Assembly (NCBI RefSeq): GCF_900497695.1
Contig: NZ_UIDD01000008.1
Span: 248,001 to 312,000, forward strand
DNA length: 64,000 nucleotides
Source: Pseudomonas wadenswilerensis
Lineage (GTDB): Bacteria > Pseudomonadota > Gammaproteobacteria > Pseudomonadales > Pseudomonadaceae
Reading direction: 5' to 3'
Position numbers and translations under genes: made by a program
Part shown: piece by piece, positions 17,845-26,795 of the stretch
Layout: each line of letters starts with the position of its first letter
Position numbering within the stretch: position 1 is the first letter of the stretch
Notes under the pieces: generated by a model
Told to the model about the DNA's origin: nothing
The model's input: the letters and a program-made list of their open reading frames with translations, nothing else
Databases searched by the model: none

Positions 17845-18124
17845 CCAGCTGGCCGCTGGAATCTTCATAGGTCATCAGCATCGGCGCCGCTTCGCAGCCG
17901 CGGGCCATGGGGGTCTGTTCGATCAGACGGGCGACATCCACGGATTTACCGTAGGTAAAGTCCTGGATGGTCGGGACGGTCTTGCCGGTTCTTGCTGCAT
18001 AGGCCTGCACTGCCTGCTCATGGGCAACCAGACGCGCATCCTTTACCTCTGGTGCCGAAGCCAGCGCGCTTTGGCCGGCCAGCAGAACCACTGCGGCCAA
18101 TACCAAACCTTGCTTGCGCTTCAT
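17789..18124 (-). CDS. DUF2790 secreted protein
   Basis: A 111-residue protein with a signal peptide (MKRKQGLVLAAVVLLAGQSALA). The DUF2790 core is visible: DFTYGKSVDVARLIEQ, then a Cys, MLMTYEDSSGQLVTVRYRLEGQC. It is longer than the copy at 8240 because of an N-terminal insert. Role unknown; the family is small, periplasmic and restricted largely to Pseudomonas. It is convergent with, and overlaps, the LysR gene. Confidence 0.8.
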   Translation of the reverse strand: MKRKQGLVLAAVVLLAGQSALASAPEVKDARLVAHEQAVQAYAARTGKTVPTIQDFTYGKSVDVARLIEQTPMARGCEAAPMLMTYEDSSGQLVTVRYRLEGQCPRFQSTR

Positions 18125-18199
18125 TGGCGGATACCTCGAATGAAGTGAAATGACGACAGGAACAACGGCTTTGAGCTTACGCCCCTAATGGCATTTCAG

Positions 18200-18949
18200 C
18201 TACAAAGTGATATCGAGCGCCTGGCGCAATTGCTCGCCCCGGCTATCGGACGTGGCGCTGATCAGGGCGTAGTTGTAGTCACCCCGCGACCAGTAGCGTG
18301 CCTGCAACTGGCCGTCGGTTCGCTCACCGCTGGGCATGCGCGCATAGTGCTCGCCCGGCGAACGCAGGAACAGGCTGACGCGCTGGCCCTGGGCGTCCTC
18401 GAACAGCAACAGCGCCGCCGGCCCCTGCTCGTTGCTCAACAATCGTGCACCAACCGGGGTGAAGCCGTAGGCCGAGAGGTCCGGCAGGTTGCCGACATGG
18501 GCGAAGTGCTGGCCCAGCCAGGCTTGCAGGCGCGCCGGGTCCTGGGCGTTGAGGTCGAGGGCCTTGGCGTTGGCGAACAGCCGATGGGCCTGCACGGCAT
18601 CGGCCATCGGCGGGTTGCTGGCCAGCAGGCTCGCCTCGCGCACCTGCCAGCCGCCCAGGCCGCCGATGCCCAGGGTCACCAGCAATACCGCGGCACTGGC
18701 CCAGCGCCGCTGCCGGCGACGACGCAACGCGCGGCGCACGTTGGCCGGGTCCAGACGCGGATTGGCTGCCTGCCCGGCAAAGCCGGACAGCGCCGCGCGC
18801 AACTGGCGGGCATCGTTACGCCAGGCCTCGACCCGCGCCGCCTGTTCGGGGTTGGCCGCCAGGTACAGCTCCACCGCCCGACGCCGCTCGCTGTCCAGGC
18901 GTTCGTCGACATAGGCGTGCAGTTCGTGGTCAGACGGAATCAAGCTCAT
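18200..18949 (-). CDS. Membrane anti-sigma factor
   Basis: About 249 residues. The N-terminal cytoplasmic part, starting LIPSDHELHAYVDERLDSERRRAVELYLAANPE, is the zinc-less anti-sigma domain common to this class. It is followed by a basic stretch (RRALRRRRQRRW), one transmembrane helix (ASAAVLLVTLGIGGLGGW) and a periplasmic domain of about 140 residues. It should hold the ECF sigma factor encoded just upstream (overlapping ATGA) and release it on a periplasmic cue, probably oxidative given the divergent peroxidase operon. Confidence 0.85.
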   Translation of the reverse strand: MSLIPSDHELHAYVDERLDSERRRAVELYLAANPEQAARVEAWRNDARQLRAALSGFAGQAANPRLDPANVRRALRRRRQRRWASAAVLLVTLGIGGLGGWQVREASLLASNPPMADAVQAHRLFANAKALDLNAQDPARLQAWLGQHFAHVGNLPDLSAYGFTPVGARLLSNEQGPAALLLFEDAQGQRVSLFLRSPGEHYARMPSGERTDGQLQARYWSRGDYNYALISATSDSRGEQLRQALDITL

Positions 18950-19455
18950 TTCAACCTCCGCAGCGCCGGGGGCGGCGTATTGCCCTCGGCCAGTTCGCGC
19001 ATGGCCGCGCGAGCGCGCGACAAGCGTGACATTATCGTGCCGATCGGCACATCCAGGGCCTGGGCGGCCTCCTTGTAGCTCAGGCCTTCGACGCTGACCA
19101 GCAACAGCAAGGCGCGCTGCTCGGTAGGCAATTGCGCAAACGCCGCCAGGCCCGACTGGGCAACGACGATGTCTTCGGTGTTGCTGCCCGCCTCCTCGCC
19201 GCGGCCGAACCAGGCCAGCCAGCGCGCCTGACGGCGTTCGCGGCGTTTACCGTCGATAAACTGCCGGTACAGGATCGAGAACAGCCAGGCGCGCAGGCTG
19301 GCGTCTTCGCGTTGTTGAGCGCGGCGGCTGAGGGCGCGCTCGAGGGTGGCCTGGACCAGGTCGTCGGCGCTGCTGGCCTCGCGGGTCAGCCACAGGGCGA
19401 AGCGGCGCAGGCGCTGGAGCATCTGGCGCAATTGCTCGTCGTCTAGTTCGTTCAT
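18946..19455 (-). CDS. ECF sigma factor (oxidative-stress-type locus)
   Basis: A 169-residue ECF sigma factor starting MNELDDEQLRQMLQRLRRFALWLT. Region 2 includes SSADDLVQATLERALSRRAQQ, and region 4 reads LSYKEAAQALDVPIGTIMSRLSRARAAMRELAE. ATG 19455 is favoured over the longer frame. It is followed by its anti-sigma factor and is divergent from a catalase-family peroxidase/cytochrome b561 operon. A promoter element identical to one in front of the peroxidase lies upstream, so it probably activates both itself and the peroxidase operon. Confidence 0.9.
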   Translation of the reverse strand: MNELDDEQLRQMLQRLRRFALWLTREASSADDLVQATLERALSRRAQQREDASLRAWLFSILYRQFIDGKRRERRQARWLAWFGRGEEAGSNTEDIVVAQSGLAAFAQLPTEQRALLLLVSVEGLSYKEAAQALDVPIGTIMSRLSRARAAMRELAEGNTPPPALRRLK

Positions 19456-19495
19456 TGCCGCAGTCTTGGCCTGTAGGCGATCAGTGTACGAGGCA

Positions 19496-19520
19496 GACGC
19501 TGGTGGTGAAGAATTATTCC
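19496..19520 (-). promoter_or_regulatory. Candidate ECF promoter for the sigma/anti-sigma operon
   Basis: On the minus strand, GGAATAA (19520-19514) is followed after 14 bases by CGTC (19499-19496). This is the same -35/-10 pair and spacing as the promoter facing the other way at 19529, about 40 bases upstream of the sigma start codon. Confidence 0.65.
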
Positions 19521-19528
19521 CTGGTGCT

Positions 19529-19553
19529 GGAATAAATTTCTGCCCCACGCGTC
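19529..19553 (+). promoter_or_regulatory. Candidate ECF promoter for the peroxidase operon
   Basis: GGAATAA at 19529-19535, a 14-base spacer, and CGTC at 19550-19553. The layout equals that of the divergent sigma-factor promoter, with eight bases between the two -35 elements. The start codon at 19587 is about 33 bases downstream. Confidence 0.65.
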
Positions 19554-19586
19554 GTACCGGCTCATTCACTGACCCGGATCACCGCC

Positions 19587-20633
19587 ATGAGCACTCCGTT
19601 ACACGGTCGCCCCCGCGCCCTGCGCCTGGCTGCCATTGGCCTCGGGCTTACCGCCCTGGCCACCGGCTTTGCCTATGCTGCCGGCTGGATCGGCGCCGAG
19701 CGCCTGACCCCGAAGCGCTTTATCGACACCTTCGAAACCCAGGCCGGGCACTACCCCGGCTACCGTAAGAATCACGCCAAGGGCCTGTGCGTCAGCGGCT
19801 ATTTCCTGAGCAGCGGGCAGGCGGCGAGCCTGTCCACTGCCCGGGTGTTCAACCAGAGCAACGTAGCGGTGATCGGTCGCTTCGCCATCGGCGGCGCCAA
19901 CCCCCACAGCCCTGACGCCAGCGTGCCGACCCGTAGCCTGGCGCTGCAACTGAGCACGGACGATGGCCAGCAGTGGCGCACCGGCATGAACACCCCACCG
20001 GTGCTGGCGGTGGGTACGCCTGAAGCCTTCTACCAGCAGGTACTGGCCATGAGCCCGGACCCGGCCACCGGCAAACCCGACCCCGCGCGCCTGCAGGCGT
20101 TTTTCGCCGCCCACCCGGAAAGCGCCGCCTTTCGCCAATGGGCCAAGGACTACAAGGCCTCCGACAGTTTCGCCAGCACCAGCTACAACAGCATCAACGC
20201 CTTTGCCCTGATCGATGCCAGCGGCAAGGCCCACTACGTGCGCTGGAGCCTGTTGCCACAAACGCCGTTCAGCGCGCTGCCGGCAAAGGTTGACGACAAC
20301 GACTACCTGCAGCATGACCTGCGCCAGCGCCTGAGCCAGGGCCCGCTGCGCTGGACCCTGCAATTGACCCTGGCAGCTGCCGGCGATGCAGTCGACGACC
20401 CAAGCCAGCCCTGGCCCGCACAACGCCCCACGGTGAACGCCGGTACCCTGGTGCTCGACCAGGTCGATGCCGCGGAACGAGGCGCCTGTCGCGACCTGAA
20501 CTTCGACCCGCTGATTCTACCGAGCGGCATCAGGCCTTCGGCCGACCCGATCCTTGCTGCCCGCTCGGCGGCCTATTCGGAATCCTTCAACCGCCGCAGC
20601 CGTGAAGCCGCGCAGCTGGGAGCTCGCCCATGA
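19587..20633 (+). CDS. Catalase-family peroxidase (SrpA-like), exported
   Basis: A 348-residue haem protein with an N-terminal signal anchor (LRLAAIGLGLTALATGFAYAAG). It has the small-catalase layout: FIDTFETQAGHYPGYRKNHAKGLCVSGYF with the distal His, RFAIGGANPHSPDAS, and the proximal haem Tyr in the C-terminal RSAAYSESFNRR. It is shorter than monofunctional catalases and matches the SrpA-type periplasmic peroxidases. Expression is likely driven by the divergent ECF sigma factor. The next gene, a cytochrome b561, overlaps by four bases (ATGA) and could supply electrons. Confidence 0.88.
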   Translation: MSTPLHGRPRALRLAAIGLGLTALATGFAYAAGWIGAERLTPKRFIDTFETQAGHYPGYRKNHAKGLCVSGYFLSSGQAASLSTARVFNQSNVAVIGRFAIGGANPHSPDASVPTRSLALQLSTDDGQQWRTGMNTPPVLAVGTPEAFYQQVLAMSPDPATGKPDPARLQAFFAAHPESAAFRQWAKDYKASDSFASTSYNSINAFALIDASGKAHYVRWSLLPQTPFSALPAKVDDNDYLQHDLRQRLSQGPLRWTLQLTLAAAGDAVDDPSQPWPAQRPTVNAGTLVLDQVDAAERGACRDLNFDPLILPSGIRPSADPILAARSAAYSESFNRRSREAAQLGARP

Positions 20634-21160
20634 AACCTGTTGCCTTCCACCCCCTGGCCCGCCTGCTCCATTGGCTGATGGCCGTGCTGATCCTGGCCAT
20701 GCTGTTCGTCGGCGTGAGCATGGTCAGCGACCTGTCGCCGCGCCACACCTGGCTGGTCAGCCTGCACAAGGCCATTGGCCTGGCGCTGTTGCTGCTGGTG
20801 CTCGTGCGCATTGGCGTGCGCCTGAGCCTGGCGCCCCCGCCGCTGCCTGACGACATGCCACCAGTGCAACGCTGGGCGGCGAAAGCTTCGCACCTGTTGC
20901 TCTACGGGCTGATGCTGGCGATGCCGGTGCTTGGCTGGGGCATGCAGTCTGCAGGAGGCTATCCGCTGCCATTACAACTCCCGGCACTGCTGCCCCACGA
21001 CCTGCCGCTGTATGCCCTGCTGCGCCAGGCCCACGGCTGGCTGGCCTATGTGTTGTTCGCCACCGTGCTGCTGCACCTGGGCGCGGCACTGGTGCACGGG
21101 CTGGTACGCCGTGACGGCGTGCTGCGCAGCATGTGGCCGGGGCCGCTGCCCAAGAATTAA
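20630..21160 (+). CDS. Cytochrome b561-family protein
   Basis: A 176-residue membrane protein with four hydrophobic helices and the b561 pattern: FHPLARLLHWLMAVLILAML, SLHKAIGLALLLLVLVRIGVRL, LLLYGLMLAMPVLGWGM and HGWLAYVLFATVLLHLGAALVH. Histidines in helices 1, 2 and 4 are placed to bind two b haems. It probably passes quinol electrons to the periplasmic peroxidase encoded just upstream, with which it is translationally coupled. Confidence 0.9.
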   Translation: MKPVAFHPLARLLHWLMAVLILAMLFVGVSMVSDLSPRHTWLVSLHKAIGLALLLLVLVRIGVRLSLAPPPLPDDMPPVQRWAAKASHLLLYGLMLAMPVLGWGMQSAGGYPLPLQLPALLPHDLPLYALLRQAHGWLAYVLFATVLLHLGAALVHGLVRRDGVLRSMWPGPLPKN

Positions 21161-21292
21161 TATCTTAATTATTTTATGCTCAGGTCCAATTGCACCCACA
21201 AGAGGTCTATTCAAAAATAAAGATAATATGTTAACAATATAGGCAGAGACACCTGGCACCCGCCACACACAACAACAAAAAAAGGTAGCCCC

Positions 21293-22546
21293 ATGCTTCT
21301 GCCCCGTTCGCTGACGGTGAGTGCCGGCCTGTGCGCCGCATTCACCTCCTACATCGCCCAGGCCGAGTTCATCAAGGACAGCAAAGCCAGCCTTGAGACA
21401 CGCAACTTCTACTTCAGCCGCGACTTTCGCCAGAGCGGCGCGCCGCAGAGCCAGGCGCGGGAATGGGCCCAGGGTTTTATCCTGAAAATGGAGTCGGGCT
21501 TTACCGAAGGCACCGTAGGCTTCGGCCTCGATGCCCTGGGTGAACTGGGGGTCAAGCTCGACTCCAGCCGCGACCGTCGCGGCACCGGCCTGCTGCCCTT
21601 CGGCGCCACCCAGGAACCGGTGGACGACTACAGTGAACTGGGCCTGACCGCCAAGCTGCGGGTCAGCAAGACCACGCTCAAGCTCGGCACCCTGCAACCG
21701 ATGCTGCCGGTGGCGGCGATCAACGACGTGCGCCTGCTGCCTTCGACCTACAGCGGCGGCCTGCTGACCTCCCAGGACATCGACGGCCTGACCCTGAACC
21801 TCGGCCGCCTGGAAAAACAGAACCTGCGCGATTCCTCGAGCAACGACGAAATGAGCTACGCCGGGGTCGAGAGCAATCATCTGGACCTGGCCGGTGGCAC
21901 CTACGCGGTCAACCCGCGCCTGGCGGTCAGTTATTACTACGCGCAGATGCAGGACATCTACCGCCAGCACTACGCCGGGCTGGTCCACGACCTGCCCCTG
22001 GCCGAAGGCATCAACCTGCGCAGCGACCTGCGTTACTTCGACACCCGCGAACAAGGCAGCCACGACCTGCGCGCCGCCTCGCGGGTTGACGGCGGCAAGA
22101 TCGACAACCGCTTCTTCAACGGCATGCTCACCCTCGGCGTGGGTGCGCACAAGTTCGGCCTCGGTTACCAGAACCTGTCCGGCGACGGCGATTTTGCCTA
22201 CCCGGGCCTGGACCCCTACTCGGTCAACCTGGTCACCGTGAACGTCTTCACCAAGGCCGAAACCGATGCCTGGCAGGCGCGCTACGACTACAACTTCGCC
22301 GCGCTCGGTCTGCCGGGCTTGAGCTTCATGACCCGCTATGTCAATGGCAGCCATATCGAAACCGCCAGCGTCAACGGCGGCAAGGAATGGGAGCGCGATA
22401 CCGACATTGCCTACGTGGTGCAAAGCGGTCCGCTGAAGAATGTCAGCGTGCGCCTGCGCAACGCCACCTTTCGCTCCAGCAGCGGTTTGACCACGGACAT
22501 CGACGAGAACCGCCTGATCGTCGGCTACACCCTGGCCCTCTGGTAA
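21293..22546 (+). CDS. OprD-family outer-membrane porin
   Basis: A 417-residue protein with a signal peptide ending at YIAQA and a mature start AEFIKDSKASLETRNFYFSRDFR, the classic OprD opening. Further family stretches are EWAQGFILKMESGFTEGTVGFGLDALGELGVKLDS and the aromatic C-terminal strand ending GYTLALW. OprD-type porins give specific uptake of amino acids or small carboxylates. No transport substrate is evident from neighbours. The 130-base upstream region is AT-rich and likely holds the promoter. Confidence 0.92.
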   Translation: MLLPRSLTVSAGLCAAFTSYIAQAEFIKDSKASLETRNFYFSRDFRQSGAPQSQAREWAQGFILKMESGFTEGTVGFGLDALGELGVKLDSSRDRRGTGLLPFGATQEPVDDYSELGLTAKLRVSKTTLKLGTLQPMLPVAAINDVRLLPSTYSGGLLTSQDIDGLTLNLGRLEKQNLRDSSSNDEMSYAGVESNHLDLAGGTYAVNPRLAVSYYYAQMQDIYRQHYAGLVHDLPLAEGINLRSDLRYFDTREQGSHDLRAASRVDGGKIDNRFFNGMLTLGVGAHKFGLGYQNLSGDGDFAYPGLDPYSVNLVTVNVFTKAETDAWQARYDYNFAALGLPGLSFMTRYVNGSHIETASVNGGKEWERDTDIAYVVQSGPLKNVSVRLRNATFRSSSGLTTDIDENRLIVGYTLALW

Positions 22547-22589
22547 CGCGGCTGGCGGCCGTGTGAAAACAACCCTTTATTAGTTTTTT

Positions 22590-22608
22590 GGGAATGCTTA
22601 TCATCTGC
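22590..22608. promoter_or_regulatory. Candidate Fur box upstream of the second fecI-like gene
   Basis: GGGAATGCTTATCATCTGC matches the 19-bp Fur consensus at 12 positions, including the AATG and TATCAT halves. It sits 26-44 bases before the sigma factor start. The match is moderate. Confidence 0.45.
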
Positions 22609-22633
22609 ATCATTTTTCCGGGATGCAGCCAGG

Positions 22634-23164
22634 ATGAGCGCACCGCCGTCACCGCCCAATGCCGAGCTCGGCCAGCTCTATCAGCACCATCACCTGTGGC
22701 TGCAACACTGGCTGCGCCGGCGCCTGAGCTGCCCGCAACGGGCGGCGGACCTGATGCAGGACACTTTCGTGCGCATCCTCGCCTCCTCCGAGGCGCTGGA
22801 ACTGGTGCGCCTGCTGCGTGAGCCGCGCAACTACCTGGCGACGGTGGCGCGGCGGGTGATGATCGATCATTTCCGCCGTCAGCAACTGGAACGCGCTTAC
22901 CTGGAAGCACTGGCCGCGCAACCGGAAGCCGAACAGATCTCCACCGAAGAGCAGGTGCTGATTCTGGAAACCCTGCGTGAAATTGACCAGTTGCTGGCCG
23001 GCTGTGGCGCCAAGGCGCGCAAGGCGTTTCTGATGGCCAACTGGCTGGGCATGACCTACGTGGAAATCGCCGAGGCCCTGGGCGTGTCGCTGACTACGGT
23101 GAAAAAGTACCTGATCAAGACCACCGAGCGCTGCCTGCTGCTCGCCTACGACGCCCAGCCATGA
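22634..23164 (+). CDS. FecI-like ECF sigma factor
   Basis: A 176-residue ECF sigma factor. Region 2 holds QRAADLMQDTFVRILASSEAL and EPRNYLATVARRVMIDHFRRQQLERAYLEAL. Region 4 is MTYVEIAEALGVSLTTVKKYLIKTTERCL. The gene order fecI-fecR-STN receptor is the standard cell-surface signalling unit, and all three genes run in the same direction here. The stop overlaps the next start (ATGA). Confidence 0.93.
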   Translation: MSAPPSPPNAELGQLYQHHHLWLQHWLRRRLSCPQRAADLMQDTFVRILASSEALELVRLLREPRNYLATVARRVMIDHFRRQQLERAYLEALAAQPEAEQISTEEQVLILETLREIDQLLAGCGAKARKAFLMANWLGMTYVEIAEALGVSLTTVKKYLIKTTERCLLLAYDAQP

Positions 23165-24114
23165 CGGAGCGCGAGCGCCAACGCCAGGCCCTGAAAGCCG
23201 CCGCCCGCTGGCATGTGCAACTGGCCGCCGGCGATGCCCCGGCCGAACTGCACCAGGCCTGGCAGCTATGGCTGGCCAGCGCCGCGGAGCATCGCTGGGC
23301 CTGGGCGCGGGTCGAGCAATTGCAGGGGCGCCTGGCCAGTGTGCCCGGGGCGCTGGCCTTCGACACCTTGCAGCGCAGCGAAGCTGAGGGCCTGCCCCGG
23401 CGCAGCGTGCTCAAGGGTCTGCTGCTGGCCACCGGCCTGGGCCTTGGCGGCTGGGCCAGCTATCGCAGCCAGCCGGCGCAGCACTGGCTGGCTGATGTTC
23501 ACAGCGCCACCGGTGAAATTCGTCACCTTACCCTGGACGACGGCAGCCAGTTGGTGCTCGACACCGCCAGCGCCGTGGACATTCGCTTCGACCACCAGCA
23601 ACGGCTGATTCGCTTGCGTCACGGGCGGATCTTTCTTACCAGTGGCAAAGACAGCCGCCAACGCCCCTTGCGAGTGGAAACCGCTCAAGGCCTGGTCGAA
23701 GCCCTGGGCACGCGCTTCAGCGTTGAGCAGCGCGACACCGCCAGCCGGGTCGAAGTCTTCGAGCATGCGGTGCGCATCAACCCGCACCAGGCGCCGGCAC
23801 GTCGACTGCACGCCGGCCAGCGCTGCCAGTTCGACAGCCATGTGGTGCATGCCGCGCAGACCGTCGCCAGCAGCGAAGCGGCCTGGACCGGCGGGCACCT
23901 GATCGTCGAAGACTGGCGCCTGGGCGATTTGCTCGAAGAGCTCGGCCGCTACCGGCCAGGGCTGTTGTCTTACTCCAACGAACTGAACGGGCTACGGGTA
24001 TCCGGGACCTTTTCCCTCACAGACAGCGATGCGGCGCTGTCAGCGCTGGCCACGTCGTTCAAGCTCCAGGTGCGTCGCTACAACCGCTTCTGGGTCAGCG
24101 TCGGCCTGAGTTAA
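23161..24114 (+). CDS. FecR-family regulator of the STN receptor
   Basis: A 317-residue protein. The N-terminal anti-sigma segment is LKAAARWHVQLAAGDAPAELHQAWQLWLASAAEHRWAWARVEQLQ, a single transmembrane helix follows (VLKGLLLATGLGLGGWASY), then a periplasmic FecR domain (TGEIRHLTLDDGSQLVLDTASAVDIRF). The final part (LRVSGTFSLTDSDAALSALATSFKLQVRRYNRFWVSV) resembles the region that touches the receptor STN domain. It is coupled to the sigma gene upstream. Confidence 0.92.
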   Translation: MTERERQRQALKAAARWHVQLAAGDAPAELHQAWQLWLASAAEHRWAWARVEQLQGRLASVPGALAFDTLQRSEAEGLPRRSVLKGLLLATGLGLGGWASYRSQPAQHWLADVHSATGEIRHLTLDDGSQLVLDTASAVDIRFDHQQRLIRLRHGRIFLTSGKDSRQRPLRVETAQGLVEALGTRFSVEQRDTASRVEVFEHAVRINPHQAPARRLHAGQRCQFDSHVVHAAQTVASSEAAWTGGHLIVEDWRLGDLLEELGRYRPGLLSYSNELNGLRVSGTFSLTDSDAALSALATSFKLQVRRYNRFWVSVGLS

Positions 24115-24199
24115 AAAAATTTCAGCGAGGGGTGCCTGTTTCTTTTCGTTCGTCCGCCTCTGTAGGAAATAATCTCATTTGCGAACGAAGAGGATTTCC

Positions 24200-26701
24200 A
24201 TGCAACCCCGCTTCCCCCGTGCCCTTCTACCCCACCTGATTGGCAGCCACCTGCTGGCTGCCACCCTGGTCCTGCCCCTGCTACCCCTCGCCATTGCCCA
24301 GGCCGCAGAGACCGAAAGCACCAGCAGCGGCCAGGTATTCGCCATTGAAGCGGGTTCCCTGAGCCGGGTGCTGGGCAGCTTTGCCGCAGCGGCCGGAGTC
24401 AACCTGTCGTATGACGCACAGTTGACCGCCAGCCTGCAGAGCCAAGGCCTGCAGGGCCGCTTCGGGGTACTCGAAGGGTTGAGCCAGATCCTCGCCGGCA
24501 GCGGCCTGCAAGCGTTCCGCCAGGCTGACGGCAGCTACTCGATCCGCCCGCTGCCGGCCAGCAACGGTGCACTGGAACTGGGCGCCACCACCATCGGCGC
24601 CAGCACCCTCAACACCGGCATGGAAACCACCGACAGCCTCACGGTGCGCCAGGTCAGCTTTGCCAAGGGCGAGCACTCACTGCGCGAGACGCCGCAGTCG
24701 GTGACGGTGATCACCCGCAAGATGATGGACGAGCAGAACCTCACCACCCTCGAACAGGTGATGGAGAAAACCCCGGGGATCACCGTGCATGACTCGCCCA
24801 TGGGCGGTAAATACTTCTACTCGCGCGGTTTCATGCTTGCCGGCCAGTACCAGTACGACGGTGTGCCGCTGGACCTCGGTGGCAACTACGTGCAGGCCAA
24901 CAGTTTTGCCAGCGACATGGCCTACTACGACCGCGTCGAAGTGCTGCGCGGTGCCGCCGGCATGCTCAAGGGCTCCGGCAGCTCCGCCGGTGGCGTCAAC
25001 TTCATCCGCAAGCGCGGACAGGAAAAGGCCGCTACCAGCGTCAGCCTTTCGGCAGGCTCCTGGGACAACTACCGCGCCCAGCTCGACACCGGCGGCCCGC
25101 TGAACGCGTCCGGCAGCCTGCGTGGCCGGCTGGTGGTCGCCGGGCAGGACCGCCAATACTTCTACGACATGGGCAAGCGCGACGACCAGGTGGTCTATGG
25201 CGCCCTCGACTACGACTTCAACGACGCCACCACCCTCGGCATCGGCGCCGCCTACGAGAAGCTCAATGCCACCCCGTGCTGGCAGGGCCTGCCGCGCTAC
25301 AGCGATGGTTCGGACCTGAAGCTGTCGCGCTCCACCTGCCTGGGCGCGACCTGGAACAGCTGGGAAAGCCAGCGGGTCAACCTGTTCGCCGACCTCACCC
25401 ACCACTTCAATGACCAGTGGCTGTTGAAAGTCGCGGCCATGCACAGCCACAACACCCAGGACATGCAGTACGCCATGACCCTGGGCAGCGTGCCGGTCGG
25501 CAGCAGCTCGGCCAACAACCCGCTGTACTCCGGCCTGTTCGACTACGACCAGCACGACTACGGCATGGACGCCTACCTGGATGGCAAATTCAACGCCTGG
25601 GGCCTGGAGCACGAGCTGATCATCGGTGCCAACGCCAGCCGGGCCAAGGGCAGCGACACCTACGCGCTGATCAACATGACCCAGTTGCTTGGCACCACCA
25701 TGGACCCGTTCGCGCCCAACCGCGACATTCCCAAGCCGCCGGACAGCCTGTACCAGACCGCCTCCTACCGCGGCGGCCCGCTGCCGGTGGAAAGCGACAC
25801 CCGGCAGATCGGCACCTATGCCACCTTGCGCCTGAAACTGGCCGAGCCCTTGACCCTGGTGCTTGGCAGCCGGGTCAGCTGGTACCGCAGCCAGCGCGAT
25901 TCCTACACCCAGGCCTGGGACTACTGGCAGCATGACCGCAGCCAGGAAAACGGCCAGGTCACGCCGTTTGCTGCGCTGATCTACGACCTGGACGACACCT
26001 GGTCGGTGTACGGCAGCTACGCTGATATCTTCCAGCCGCAAGGCACTTACACCGACGCCCAGGGCAGCCCGCTGCAACCCAAGACCGGCGCCAACTACGA
26101 GCTGGGGATCAAGGGCGAATGGTTCGATGGCGGCCTGAACGCGGCGTTCAACCTGTTCCGCACCATCGAGGCGCACCGCGCCGAAGCCGACTATAACTCG
26201 GTATGCGCCGGCTCCTCCGACGGCTACTGCTACAGCGACAAGGGCAAGGTCCGCGCCCAGGGCTTCGAGGCCGAACTCAGCGGCGAGCTGGCCGAGCGCC
26301 TGCAGGTGCTGGCCGGCTACACCTACACCGAGCTTGAATACCTCAAGACCAATACCAACAGCCAGGACGCGACCTTCACCGCCAGCTATGTGCCACGCCA
26401 TCTGTTGCGGGTCTGGGCCGACTATCAGCTGGACGGCCCGCTGCAACGCTGGAGCCTGGGCGGTGGGGTCAATGCGCAAAGCGACAACCACTACCAGGAC
26501 CGCGCGGCGAAAACCGTACAGCCCGGCTATGCAATCTGGAACGCGCGCCTGGGCTACCAGCTGGATGACAACTGGAGTATCGCCGTCAATGGCAACAACC
26601 TGTTCGACAAGCATTACTACTCCAGCGTCGGCGCCCTGGCCTGGGGCAACTTCTATGGTGAGCCGCGCAATTTCATGGTGACCCTCAAAGGCGATTTCTG
26701 A
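24200..26701 (+). CDS. TonB-dependent siderophore receptor with STN signalling domain
   Basis: An 833-residue outer-membrane receptor. A signal peptide covers about residues 1-37, the STN (secretin/TonB N-terminal) signalling domain about 47-117 (FAIEAGSLSRVLGSFAAAAGVNLSYDAQL), the plug about 145-260 (LRETPQSVTVITRKMMDEQN, YDRVEVLRGAAGMLKGSGS), and the barrel ends in Phe. ATG 24200 is chosen because AAGAGGA lies just upstream; the frame to 24179 starts with TTG. It should signal through the FecR/FecI pair upstream. A GGAAAT word at 24165 resembles the FecI-type -35, but no convincing -10 was found. Its ferric siderophore is unknown. Confidence 0.93.
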   Translation: MQPRFPRALLPHLIGSHLLAATLVLPLLPLAIAQAAETESTSSGQVFAIEAGSLSRVLGSFAAAAGVNLSYDAQLTASLQSQGLQGRFGVLEGLSQILAGSGLQAFRQADGSYSIRPLPASNGALELGATTIGASTLNTGMETTDSLTVRQVSFAKGEHSLRETPQSVTVITRKMMDEQNLTTLEQVMEKTPGITVHDSPMGGKYFYSRGFMLAGQYQYDGVPLDLGGNYVQANSFASDMAYYDRVEVLRGAAGMLKGSGSSAGGVNFIRKRGQEKAATSVSLSAGSWDNYRAQLDTGGPLNASGSLRGRLVVAGQDRQYFYDMGKRDDQVVYGALDYDFNDATTLGIGAAYEKLNATPCWQGLPRYSDGSDLKLSRSTCLGATWNSWESQRVNLFADLTHHFNDQWLLKVAAMHSHNTQDMQYAMTLGSVPVGSSSANNPLYSGLFDYDQHDYGMDAYLDGKFNAWGLEHELIIGANASRAKGSDTYALINMTQLLGTTMDPFAPNRDIPKPPDSLYQTASYRGGPLPVESDTRQIGTYATLRLKLAEPLTLVLGSRVSWYRSQRDSYTQAWDYWQHDRSQENGQVTPFAALIYDLDDTWSVYGSYADIFQPQGTYTDAQGSPLQPKTGANYELGIKGEWFDGGLNAAFNLFRTIEAHRAEADYNSVCAGSSDGYCYSDKGKVRAQGFEAELSGELAERLQVLAGYTYTELEYLKTNTNSQDATFTASYVPRHLLRVWADYQLDGPLQRWSLGGGVNAQSDNHYQDRAAKTVQPGYAIWNARLGYQLDDNWSIAVNGNNLFDKHYYSSVGALAWGNFYGEPRNFMVTLKGDF

Positions 26702-26729
26702 CGCAGGTGATTTGCGGTCGACGCCAGCA

Positions 26730-26748
26730 GATGACAATCGTTATCATC
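26730..26748. promoter_or_regulatory. Candidate Fur box upstream of the MFS gene
   Basis: GATGACAATCGTTATCATC is a near-palindrome matching the Fur consensus at 12 of 19 positions, with both GAT/ATC ends intact. It lies about 48 bases before the MFS start, consistent with iron-regulated transport. Confidence 0.5.
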
Positions 26749-26795
26749 TTCTGCCGGTCGTCGACCGCCTTGCCCTCACCTGCCCTGGATAGCCC

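Noticed and set aside
21161..21292. Possible small gene in the AT-rich gap before the OprD-type gene
   Set aside because: No frame with a start and ribosome binding site; better read as a promoter region.
24165..24187. FecI-type promoter (GGAAAT) before the STN receptor
   Set aside because: The -35 word is there, but no -10 at a fitting distance before the start codon, so it is only mentioned with the gene.
24677..26737. 686-residue open frame antisense to the STN receptor
   Set aside because: Shadow of the receptor gene in high-GC DNA; no known motif and Val/Ala/Gly-rich.
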